Positions 37,021 to 44,700 of a stretch of 64,000 bases of DNA are shown here, piece after piece. The notes beneath the pieces are model-generated. The model did not search any database. It was not told the origin of the DNA and saw only the letters and a program-made list of their open reading frames with translations. The DNA is from an uncultured Bacteroides sp. (GTDB lineage Bacteria; Bacteroidota; Bacteroidia; Bacteroidales; Bacteroidaceae): the NCBI RefSeq assembly GCF_958445495.1, contig NZ_CAUCSQ010000020.1, positions 22,743 through 86,742 on the forward strand. Direction: 5' to 3'. How positions within the stretch are numbered: the first letter of the stretch is position 1; the number at the start of each line of letters is the position of its first letter. The translations under genes and the position numbers were made by a program.

Positions 37021-37061
37021 AATTTTTTGCCATAATATTATATTTTTTAATTAAATACTTT

Positions 37062-37385
37062 TATATTTGCCCTACGTGGCTAAATGGTACGTATTTACGT
37101 TAAGGTTCAAATCCTTGCTACATTTAATTATTGCAAATTAAAGACATATAATTATGAAAAAGACTTTGACAAGAATTTGTCGGTCGATATCAGAATATAT
37201 ATCAATATTTTTCAGAAACTCTCAGAATAAAAGACCGGCAATAATTAAAGATAAATTAGGTCTCAAACTCAACCTTGGTTTATTTCAATGTGAGTGGAGT
37301 AGAGAATGGAAGTATAGTTTAAGTGGAAAAAACAACACTTTATGTGGAGATGCAGGTTCGAAACCTGCTCTCCATTCTTTTTTAT
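37062..37385 (+). ncRNA. Possible plus-strand RNA with tRNA-like elements
   Basis: A -7 box (TATATTTG, 37062-37069) faces rightwards in a leftward-transcribed region. Two tRNA T-arm signatures lie downstream: AAGGTTCAAATCCTT (37102-37116) and GCAGGTTCGAAACCTGC (37352-37368). Around the second, AGAATGG (37303-37309) pairs with CCATTCT (37372-37378), 76 nt end to end like a tRNA, with a D-arm-like hairpin GTTT/AAAC (37317-37333). However, the acceptor and T stems are offset by three bases, and GGAGA (37346-37350) can instead pair with TCTCC (37369-37373) to make a terminator before a T-tract. It may be degenerate tRNA, a tRNA mimic or a plain terminator. An 87-codon frame (37154-37417) overlaps it. 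Confidence 0.3.
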
Positions 37386-37473
37386 CCACATCTATCTTTT
37401 TCTCATATCTGAATTAATTATGAGTGTTACTGGTGAACTTGACATAAAGACTGATTAAGCATATAGTTTAACT

Positions 37474-38529
37474 CTAATCAAAAGAAGTATAATAACGAGG
37501 AAACATTTTATAAAAATTCTGTTGTCCTAAGAAAAGACCAAATTCCGATAAAGTGTAATGTTCCGTTCTATTTAGGAAATTTACGGATTCAAACATAGCG
37601 TGAACTCTATTATCTAATGATTTATTGTAATTTCTTAAATCTTCTACTGTACTACAATTGTTGACGTATAAATCATACATATTTTTCCTGTATTTTTTCG
37701 ATATTTTATTAACATCCAAACGAAGAATAAATTCATTTCGTGTATTTATTCTTACATTACCAGGTTGTATTTCACTGGTACATATTAAATTATGCTCTTC
37801 CAACTCTTTTTTTAAAGCTGAATCTATATCAGATATTTTAAATCCTTTGTTAAAAATACCTCCAAAGCAAATTAATATTTCTTCTTCTACTAATGAAGAA
37901 GAACTTTCTGCATACGTAATACAGCCGGTATGTTTTAACAGTGCAAGAAAATAGACATCGTTTACATTGAAAAGAGAAGTTTCCTTAGGATAAAGTGGAT
38001 AATTCTTAGCCAACATAGTTATACATTCGTCATATTCTGCTATACAAGTAAAAGTTACCAGACCACTATATATAAAAAATAAGGACGTCAGGAATTGTAA
38101 ATGTTGTATTCTTATTTTAGGAGTTATTCTTATAGCATCATCAATAAGAATTTGGGTAAAAGTATGCTCGGAAACTTTAATTCTAGCAATAAGCAAATCT
38201 ATTAATCTTTGCTTTAAATCAGAATCTCCACTTTTTGCATATTCTTTATAAACAGTATTTAAAATCAATTGGATAGCGGGTTCATTAAATCTTTTGAACG
38301 ATTCAGGGCTATCATGTTGTATTCTAAGTAATGATTCATCGACGATTTCTTGAACACGCTTTTCAAATATATTTTGGGCTTCCCCATATAATATGGAAAA
38401 TTCATTTCTAACAGTAGCAAGGGCTATCTCTTTGGCCTGGCTTTCTGTAATTCCTGAATAATAATCACCATTCACTTGAATAACAGTAGTATTTGTATTA
38501 TTATTTGCATTTTGCTTAGTGTCTTTCAT
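37474..38529 (-). CDS. LPO_1073/Vpar_1526-like protein
   Basis: 351 residues. The start has a short motif VIQVNGDYYSGITESQAKEI, followed by helices (RNEFSILYGEAQNIFEKRVQ) and SGDSDLKQRLIDLLIARIKV, which match the LPO_1073/Vpar_1526 family as I recall it; that family has no established activity. It overlaps by 14 nt the gene for a small membrane protein carrying a related Q-V-x-G-x-Y motif. As an AT-rich two-gene insert between phage regulatory and tail genes, it behaves like a moron and may mediate superinfection exclusion or defence (inference). Confidence 0.6.
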   Translation of the reverse strand: MKDTKQNANNNTNTTVIQVNGDYYSGITESQAKEIALATVRNEFSILYGEAQNIFEKRVQEIVDESLLRIQHDSPESFKRFNEPAIQLILNTVYKEYAKSGDSDLKQRLIDLLIARIKVSEHTFTQILIDDAIRITPKIRIQHLQFLTSLFFIYSGLVTFTCIAEYDECITMLAKNYPLYPKETSLFNVNDVYFLALLKHTGCITYAESSSSLVEEEILICFGGIFNKGFKISDIDSALKKELEEHNLICTSEIQPGNVRINTRNEFILRLDVNKISKKYRKNMYDLYVNNCSTVEDLRNYNKSLDNRVHAMFESVNFLNRTEHYTLSEFGLFLGQQNFYKMFPRYYTSFD

Positions 38530-38722
38530 AATGCCCTCCTACCTGTGTAATTTTAGATTGTTTATTAGAATTAGCTTCCTGATGCATTGTTGTTTTTTTC
38601 TTTCTCGACAATACTTTCTTTATTATAAATCCCAAAAGACTTACGCCTATTCCAGAAAAAAGCCACCCAGCATTATTTCTACAAAATGAAAAAATAATAG
38701 TTATCAAATCTTGAGCTTCCAT
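38516..38722 (-). CDS. Small membrane protein paired with the LPO_1073-like gene
   Basis: 68 residues: one membrane span (NNAGWLFSGIGVSLLGFIIK), a basic stretch (KKVLSRKKKTT) and a C-terminal ITQVGGHYERH. The last motif resembles IQVNGDYYSG in the partner protein, suggesting a shared docking element. The 14-nt overlap with the downstream gene indicates coupled translation. Confidence 0.65.
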   Translation of the reverse strand: MEAQDLITIIFSFCRNNAGWLFSGIGVSLLGFIIKKVLSRKKKTTMHQEANSNKQSKITQVGGHYERH

Positions 38723-38775
38723 TTTTATTTATGTTTAATCAATACATAATAAGTTCCTACTAGAGAAAACGTTCA

Positions 38776-38825
38776 AATATATCACTTTAATTTTATTGAA
38801 CAAAATAAAAATAAAGTGGTATATT
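38776..38825. repeat. 22-bp AT-rich inverted repeat
   Basis: Bases 38776-38797 and 38804-38825 are complementary at 20 of 22 positions with a 6-nt loop (centre CACTTTA...TAAAGTG). It lies upstream of the membrane/LPO_1073 pair, so it could be a terminator of the preceding operon or an operator. Confidence 0.6.
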
Positions 38826-38935
38826 GGACTGTTTTTTTAATTTTTTTCCAAAACTCGCCTTCCTCCGGCTGTTACATAAAAAGTATCAAAATCGAGTTTC
38901 TCAACTTCTTCTTGTAATGAAAGCCGGAGAAACGC

Positions 38936-39109
38936 CTAATACATATTTATCTGCTGTTTTGCCACATTCCTTATTATGTATTCCTCAATACGTACATCCA
39001 TCTCCTTTACCACTTCCTGTAAGATGCTAATACATTCATCAAATGGATATTCGGCTAACAGATCGTCGATATTTTGAATGATATCATTAGCTGCAATACT
39101 ATTACTCAT
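38936..39109 (-). CDS. Small acidic phage protein (57 aa)
   Basis: The frame from ATG 39109 encodes 57 residues starting MSNSIAANDIIQNIDDLLAE, helical throughout, with no known family. It follows the 53-residue gene by 46 bp in the regulatory block downstream of the sigma factor. Its composition is protein-like and the opposite-strand frame is weaker. Confidence 0.6.
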   Translation of the reverse strand: MSNSIAANDIIQNIDDLLAEYPFDECISILQEVVKEMDVRIEEYIIRNVAKQQINMY

Positions 39110-39155
39110 TTATTCTGTTATTAGGTATTTCCAAAATGGAAAACTCTAATTTATT

Positions 39156-39317
39156 TTAAAAATTAGGATTCTCTAAAGTTTCAGTGAGTTCCTCTTCAGT
39201 AATGCTCTCGCAGATGTTTGAATCATCAATGTAAACATTATATCCAGTCTCATTGCGAGAGACTTCCAATACACGAATTTCACCAGTTGGTGATTCCACT
39301 CTATAAATTGTTCTCAT
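39156..39317 (-). CDS. Small hypothetical phage protein (53 aa)
   Basis: A 53-residue beta-rich protein (MRTIYRVESPTGEIRVLEVS... YNVYIDDSNICESI). The ATG at 39317 was chosen because the upstream extension overlaps the DUF3846-like gene in another frame and is hydrophobic. No family recognised; small accessory phage protein. Confidence 0.6.
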   Translation of the reverse strand: MRTIYRVESPTGEIRVLEVSRNETGYNVYIDDSNICESITEEELTETLENPNF

Positions 39318-39336
39318 ATTTTCTGAAATTAAAGGG

Positions 39337-39612
39337 TTAGAACATACTGCCATCACACACAATAGCGTCACCGGCTATATAATCATCGGGAAAAATTGCA
39401 CTATTCATTAGTGCAATTCGGGTAGCCTCAACATTCAACTCAAAGTGGAATTTACCCTCCTCATTCATTATCATTATTTTATTAAGGCAAATATCAATGA
39501 CTTGAACATAGCCATTTACTAAACTCTGCGCTTCTTTTAGGGTAAAGCAGTTCCCATTCACCGGAGAAATCTCAACTGTTTCTCCGGTAACTTTTAACAA
39601 AGTGGCTTTCAT
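39337..39612 (-). CDS. DUF3846-like phage protein
   Basis: 91 residues matching the DUF3846 pattern: MKATLLKVTGETVEISPVNG at the start, FTLKEAQSLVNGYVQVID, KIMIMNEEGKFHFELNVEAT, and AGDAIVCDGSMF at the end. The family occurs in phages and plasmids with no known function. It lies between the interrupted coiled-coil ORF and a small hypothetical gene. Confidence 0.75.
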   Translation of the reverse strand: MKATLLKVTGETVEISPVNGNCFTLKEAQSLVNGYVQVIDICLNKIMIMNEEGKFHFELNVEATRIALMNSAIFPDDYIAGDAIVCDGSMF

Positions 39613-39616
39613 ATGT

Positions 39617-39871
39617 TTACTCTTCTGTGGTTAATGTCAGGCAGATACTTTCAAGCATATCTCCCTTTTGCTTTTCCAGTTCAATACGGCTTGTTAGCTG
39701 CTGTAATTGTTGAGAAAGCATTTTTATATTCCCCATATTGCTCACTTGATTAGTATGAGTGTTGAGGCTGTTATGTGTATCACCTATGAGCTGATTAGCT
39801 TGTGCTATGAGGGTAGCAAGCTCTTACCTGCTATCCTCTTTTCTCTTTGAGTAGTATTCTAATGGAGTCAT
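39617..39871 (-). pseudogene. Small coiled-coil phage ORF interrupted by one TAA
   Basis: The frame from ATG 39871 reads MTPLEYYSKRKEDSR, then a TAA at 39826-39824, then continues unbroken for 69 codons (ELATLIAQANQLIGDTHNSL ... DMLESICLTLTTEE) to a TAA at 39619. The post-stop part is a clear helical coiled coil, in the same operon as the DUF2693-like gene (stop 39873, one base away). A single nonsense change, a sequencing error or stop read-through would each explain it. Confidence 0.55.
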
Positions 39872-39872
39872 A

Positions 39873-40205
39873 TCAATACACGGTTACAAGGTTCTCAATT
39901 TTAAAGCTTCTAAACTCCTGCTTATCAACATCGAAGTAAGAGAAAGTCTCATAAGAAGGCTTTGTCATACGTTTACCCTTGTTTGTTACACCTACAGACA
40001 CATTTTTAAGAGTACCGATAGCGTAGCGAATATTGCCATTCACTTTCTCATAGGCGAATTTAACTTCACCACTTCTCATTCTTTTAGCAAGTCTGTAAAG
40101 CTCCCACGCTTTTAGCAAACAATATTTCCAACTCTTTTTTGTTATTGAAAGGAGATGATGAGCATACTTCATCACTCTAGCTCTAAAATTTGTTTTTGTT
40201 TCCAT
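39873..40205 (-). CDS. SH3-like DUF2693 protein
   Basis: 110 residues: basic N-terminal helices (KSWKYCLLKAWELYRLAKRM) followed by a small beta-barrel with EVKFAYEKVNGNIRYAIGTL, the DUF2693 (SH3 beta-barrel) signature common in Bacteroides mobile elements. The function is unknown and nucleic-acid binding is plausible from basicity. It is the first gene after the AAAAGTTA operator region. Confidence 0.75.
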   Translation of the reverse strand: METKTNFRARVMKYAHHLLSITKKSWKYCLLKAWELYRLAKRMRSGEVKFAYEKVNGNIRYAIGTLKNVSVGVTNKGKRMTKPSYETFSYFDVDKQEFRSFKIENLVTVY

Positions 40206-40247
40206 AATTCTCTTTTTTGGGTTTGACTTTTATGTTATTTGGTACTG

Positions 40248-40293
40248 CAAATATAGCCAAAAGTTACGTTATTACATAACTTTTCAAAAGTTA
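40248..40293 (-). promoter_or_regulatory. Promoter with AAAAGTTA operator repeats
   Basis: A minus-strand -7 box (TATATTTG, 40255-40248) sits 43 nt before the DUF2693 gene. Upstream are AAAAGTTA at 40259-40266, its complement at 40277-40284 (perfect 8-bp palindrome, 10-nt spacer), and a third copy at 40286-40293. No -33 box is visible, so an activator or repressor probably binds the repeats. Confidence 0.55.
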
Positions 40294-40332
40294 TTTTTCT
40301 TCTGAGACCTTTTTAAAACGTTATTTAACTCA

Positions 40333-40806
40333 TTAATAACTAATCTCTTGAAGCAAGAACTTCCGACCGGAAGAAATACGACTCCTAACAGTGCCAACCG
40401 GTATGTTTAAGATTTCACTTATCTCATCATAAGAATATCCTTCAGCATAATACATTACACTGTCCATACAACACGTCTTCTGCGCACATCGACTAATAGC
40501 TAATAGCAGTTCATTAAACAATATGGATTCATAAGTATTATCAAGTGATATACTTTCCTTAACTGAATCATATCCGATAAAGTGAATAAGGGAGTTTCGA
40601 TTATAGCGAGTTATGTAAGTATTCTGCATGACAGCAATACACCAGGGTTTCATTGGTTTAGAACAATCAAACTTATCTTGGTTCTGAAGTATCTTATATA
40701 CTGTGTCACCAGCCAAATCCTCAGCATCCTGAATAGATGAACAAAACCTTTTAGCTACACGAAATATCCAGGGATATATCTCTAATAAAGACTGTTCAAA
40801 ACTCAT
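40333..40806 (-). CDS. Phage-encoded sigma-70 family (ECF-like) factor
   Basis: 157 residues with sigma regions 2 and 4 only. Region 2: FRVAKRFCSSIQDAEDLAGD, VYKILQNQDKFD and KPWCIAVMQNTYITRYNRN. Region 4: YYAEGYSYDEISEILNIPVG followed by TVRSRISSGRKFLL, a recognition helix of the RpoE type. It should redirect host RNA polymerase to phage promoters, perhaps for late genes. It overlaps by 11 nt the preceding coiled-coil gene, which may encode a regulator of it. Confidence 0.85.
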   Translation of the reverse strand: MSFEQSLLEIYPWIFRVAKRFCSSIQDAEDLAGDTVYKILQNQDKFDCSKPMKPWCIAVMQNTYITRYNRNSLIHFIGYDSVKESISLDNTYESILFNELLLAISRCAQKTCCMDSVMYYAEGYSYDEISEILNIPVGTVRSRISSGRKFLLQEISY

Positions 40807-41083
40807 TATTGACCCTCCTGATTATGTGTAAATTATTCCCATTAAGACATTGCTCAACGTATTTCCGATGAATAACACTCTGTTCATACATCTCTTGAGC
40901 AATGCGCTCTACTGAATCAATAAGAGTATCTACCTCTCTAGGGGGCAAAGAGGTGATTAGATTTTTCACTTCGGATAATTGTAGGTTTATCCGGTCACAC
41001 TTGTTTTCTAGTGTTCGCAGTTTTAACAATAAATTACAGTATAAATATTGATTTATACAACATGCTCCGTTCTTTTTATTCAT
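40796..41083 (-). CDS. Coiled-coil protein coupled to the sigma factor
   Basis: 95 residues, mostly a coiled coil (LLLKLRTLENKCDRINLQLS, IDSVERIAQEMYEQSVIHRK). The N-terminal Cys pair (ACCINQYLYC) is unusual. Translation is coupled to the sigma factor by an 11-nt overlap, so an anti-sigma or co-factor role is possible; no known family was recognised. Confidence 0.6.
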   Translation of the reverse strand: MNKKNGACCINQYLYCNLLLKLRTLENKCDRINLQLSEVKNLITSLPPREVDTLIDSVERIAQEMYEQSVIHRKYVEQCLNGNNLHIIRRVNNEF

Positions 41084-41088
41084 ATAAA

Positions 41089-41125
41089 AGTCGTTTGTGA
41101 TTCTAAAAAGGAATTACTAACGACT
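41089..41125. promoter_or_regulatory. Imperfect hairpin upstream of the sigma-factor operon
   Basis: Arms AGTCGTTTGTGATTC (41089-41103) and GAATTACTAACGACT (41111-41125) pair at 13 of 15 positions. On the minus strand the stem is followed by TTTTAT and lies just before the ATG at 41083. It may end tail-gene transcription or act as an attenuator or operator for the sigma gene. Confidence 0.5.
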
Positions 41126-41185
41126 GCATAAAAAATTCGTTGCAATTAAATATTAATTGAATTAATACGAATATATAACAATTTA

Positions 41186-41767
41186 CTATACCTGTCTTTT
41201 TCGAATTAATATATCAATCTCTGTTTGGTGAACTATGTTTGCATATACAGCAGCATTAATTATCCGGGAATCAATATTCATTTTAAAGTAAGTCATAAGA
41301 AAGGCTATTTCAGTATCAAATGAAGAACGGATTTGTTCAGGAGTAGCCCTTTCATCTTCTCCCTCTTCTTTCCGTCTCTCTTCGTTCCTCTTTTGCTCGA
41401 AGATGGCAGAACGAAGCATATTATCTATTTTAAATATTAGCTGTTCTTCGGACATATTCCGGGTATCTACATCAAACAGTTTTAGAACTTCACGAACATC
41501 ATCAAAGCAATTTATAGAAATGAGGGTTTGACAAATGCGAAGGCTTAATAACCGGGCGCGCTCCTTTACCAAATCTTCTTTATCAAGTACAAGAGCTTTC
41601 ATACCGGAAGGATTAACAATGTTCCTGTAATCTACAATCAACTTTGTGGCTCTCTCCTTAAGTTCTTCTTTGGTTGCCTCTTCGCCATTAAATAGTAAAC
41701 AATTATAGTTTCCACAGGACAACTCTATAAAATCATTCAGTGGTATTTGGTTTAACCTCTCTATCAT
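41186..41767 (-). CDS. Hypothetical phage protein after the tape measure
   Basis: 193 residues, helical and acidic (EEATKEELKERATKLIVDYR; EQKRNEERRKEEGEDERATP). No family recognised. It lies two bases after the tape-measure gene and ends the head-tail operon, so a tail assembly role is plausible. Confidence 0.6.
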   Translation of the reverse strand: MIERLNQIPLNDFIELSCGNYNCLLFNGEEATKEELKERATKLIVDYRNIVNPSGMKALVLDKEDLVKERARLLSLRICQTLISINCFDDVREVLKLFDVDTRNMSEEQLIFKIDNMLRSAIFEQKRNEERRKEEGEDERATPEQIRSSFDTEIAFLMTYFKMNIDSRIINAAVYANIVHQTEIDILIRKRQV

Positions 41768-41769
41768 AT

Positions 41770-44700
41770 CTATTTCATTTTAGATAACATATACATTTCA
41801 AACTCGCGGTTACTAGCATCCTGATGCTGCATTCTCATAGTTCGCAATAAAAGAGCATTAGTTTTGTCGAGTCTCTTTTCTAACCGGGAATAATCATTAA
41901 AAACAATGGTATTACTTGAATCTGCTGAACTAAAGTATGACGGTGAGAATGTAGGCAAATCCCAATCCGGGAAATCAAAACTAGAAATATCAACCTTATC
42001 AACATCGGGGAATACTTGCGCTCCTTTGGGGATATCCACTAATGTAGGAGTATCAGGAGTAATCCACGCCTTTCCGGAATACATGATAACTTCATGCTTT
42101 CCGCCATCTCCTACAAGTGCAGTACCACCACGATGGCCGGCAGAATCTTTCGTACCTTCTGCATAAGAAGGAATAGGAGTTGCGAGAATGGTTGCAACCT
42201 GAATAGCACCTAAAGCACCAATTACAATGGATAAAGGAATATTCGGTAATGCTTCAGTTATGGCCAGTGCAGTAGCTATTCCAGCTTGAGCAATACTCGT
42301 TGCTTTTTCCCAAATAGCTTGTTTACGTGCCATTTCTTGTTTTTGCTTTTCAAGTTCGGCATTTTTGGCTTCTGTTAAAGATTTAGCCGCACGCTTCCGT
42401 GCTTCTGCGTCTTCCTCCGAAATAGCGCCTGATTTTGCTAGTTTATCAACTCGCTCAACATCCTTATCATATTTCTCGTCGTTGGCATCTTGCTCTTCCT
42501 CTATCCTATCAATTTGAGCGTCATAGAGTGTAGAGGCAAGATTTCCAATAGCTCCTACTGCTTGAGAAGCTGTTTGCAGCCATTTTTTGAGATTTTTTTG
42601 ACGCTCTTTTAATGCCTTATCATCTGCTTTAGTAACTTTTTGGATAGCACTTATCTGCAATTCTGCTTCTTTTTTAGCAAGGGCAGCTTTCAAAGCATAC
42701 AACTGGGTGACAATCTTAGTACGTTCTTCAGCGGTAATATTCTCAACCGTTAATTCTAGTTCCAAAGCTTCAATAGCTGCTTCAGTTGTTTTACGTGCAT
42801 ATTCTAGCTGTAAATTGTATTCCTCTATCGCATATTGTTCTTCTGTTATTAGCTTAGAAGCTAACTTCTTTTTAAGAGCAAGCGTATCCATAACATACGC
42901 TGCGTCACGTATTTCTTGTTCATGAGCTGCATTTTCAGCAATCTGTAATATTTGCTCTGAAGCATACTTCCCGTAAGTTTCTTGCTTTTTTCTTGCGTAT
43001 TTTTCATCTATCAGAATCACATCTTCACCTGTTTTTTCAGCAGCAGTGATTTCAGCTTCACGCTGAAGGTCTAATTGCCGTAACTTTAAGTCTAATTCTT
43101 CCTTAGAGCCTTTTTTGACGATGGAAAGAGCATTATCCACATCTTTCTTTTCACGATCAGAGTTGTACTTGATTGCATATTCATCTAGCTTCTCCTGCAT
43201 TTCTTGTGCCAGGTTCTGACGAGTAGCAATTTCTTCTTTACTATAACCTTTGACAGCAACCATTTTCTTAGAATAGGCAACACCTATTTTAGCCAATTCT
43301 TTCTCTAAGCCTTCATCCATGAGGACGAGTTCCGACTCTTGATAGGTTTCCTTAATCTTTTGTTTTTCCTTAGCAGCTTTCTCCAGTTCACGTTTTTCTT
43401 TATCAGTTAGATTTTTGGTACCGTTGACCTTATTAGTATGTTCTGAAATATAATCTTCTTCATATGCTTCCACATTTTCAAGGATATACTTATATTTTTC
43501 ACTACTTTTTTCAGCTTCAGTCCACATTCCAAACTGCATATTCCTACGTTTTTCATAGTCAGATAAAGAAACACCGGATTGAGCACGAGTAAACATATTG
43601 CTATCATGCATCGCTTTAGTAGTACGTTTATAATATAATTCGGCTTCATCTGCTGTCTCATTATATTTTGTAATTTCCTGGTTCAAATATTCTTTCTTTT
43701 CATCGACTGCTTTTCGGAATGCTTCATTAGAATCCATACCTGAATCCATATATCCTTGCCAAGCCTCCTTTATTTCATTTATATACCTTTCTTCAATCTT
43801 GAACTCGGAAGAAAGTTCCCTTTGATTTCTAATTGCATTCTGTATTGCTTCCTGTTCCTTTTCTTCCAATGACTTAAACTGTTCTGCTGTATTACGAACT
43901 CCACGTGCAAGAAAATCCAAAACACTTTTCATTGTTCCTCGTGAGTTATAAAAAGTCAACATAAGAGCTTCCCAAGCGGAAGATAAAGAGTGAATAGAAC
44001 CCTTTACATTGTCTTCCATAGTATGAGCCATATCAGCAAGCTCACCATCAACACCAGTTATTTGTTCTCTTAGAGGAACGATTTTATCGGCAGCAGTCAA
44101 AAAAGCATTGAAAGCTGCAACACTACGTTTGTCAGTAAGTTCAAGGGTAGTGTTCAAATCAACACCTTGCTCTTTTAGTTTATTCAGCCCATCTACCAGT
44201 TCAGGCAAAGTACGAACGGGCTTACCCAGCGCTTTTGATAATTTTCCTGATTCATCAGCCAAATTAAGAAATATATTACGTGTAGCAGTGGCAGACATTG
44301 AAGCATCAAAACCGGCATCTGCTAATTTCCCCAATAAAGCCAAAGTATCTTCAATACTAAAATTGAAGGCTTTTGCAACAGGTCCTACAATAGGAAGTGC
44401 AGTAGCAAGATATGAAAATGATAATGCACTTTTCGAGGTGGCAACAGCCATAGCAGATACATAACGTTCGGTTTCACGAGTATCTGCATTGAACATTCTC
44501 AATGCAGCTCCTGACAACGAAGCAGCTTCCCCCAACTCTGCACCAGTAGCTTGCGCAAAACGCAAAACAGATTCAGTTGCATCTAAAATTTCCTTCCGGG
44601 TAAAGCCCAATTTTGCTAATTCAATTTGAAGTTCAGTCGCTTCAGAAGCCGTATATTTAGTTACAGCGCCCAATCGTTTTGCATCAAGAGTCAATTCTTT

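Noticed and set aside
37303..37378. Functional suppressor (ochre-reading) tRNA
   Set aside because: The anticodon stem has only two to three pairs, the acceptor and T stems are offset, and several phage genes end in TAA, so general read-through is unlikely.
37154..37417. 87-codon plus-strand frame (MKKTLTRICRSISEYISIFF...)
   Set aside because: It runs through the tRNA-like/terminator hairpin, and the second half translates RNA-structure sequence; kept only as a note, not as a gene.
38824..39030. 68-codon plus-strand frame
   Set aside because: Overlaps a better minus-strand 57-residue gene and has an unlikely composition.
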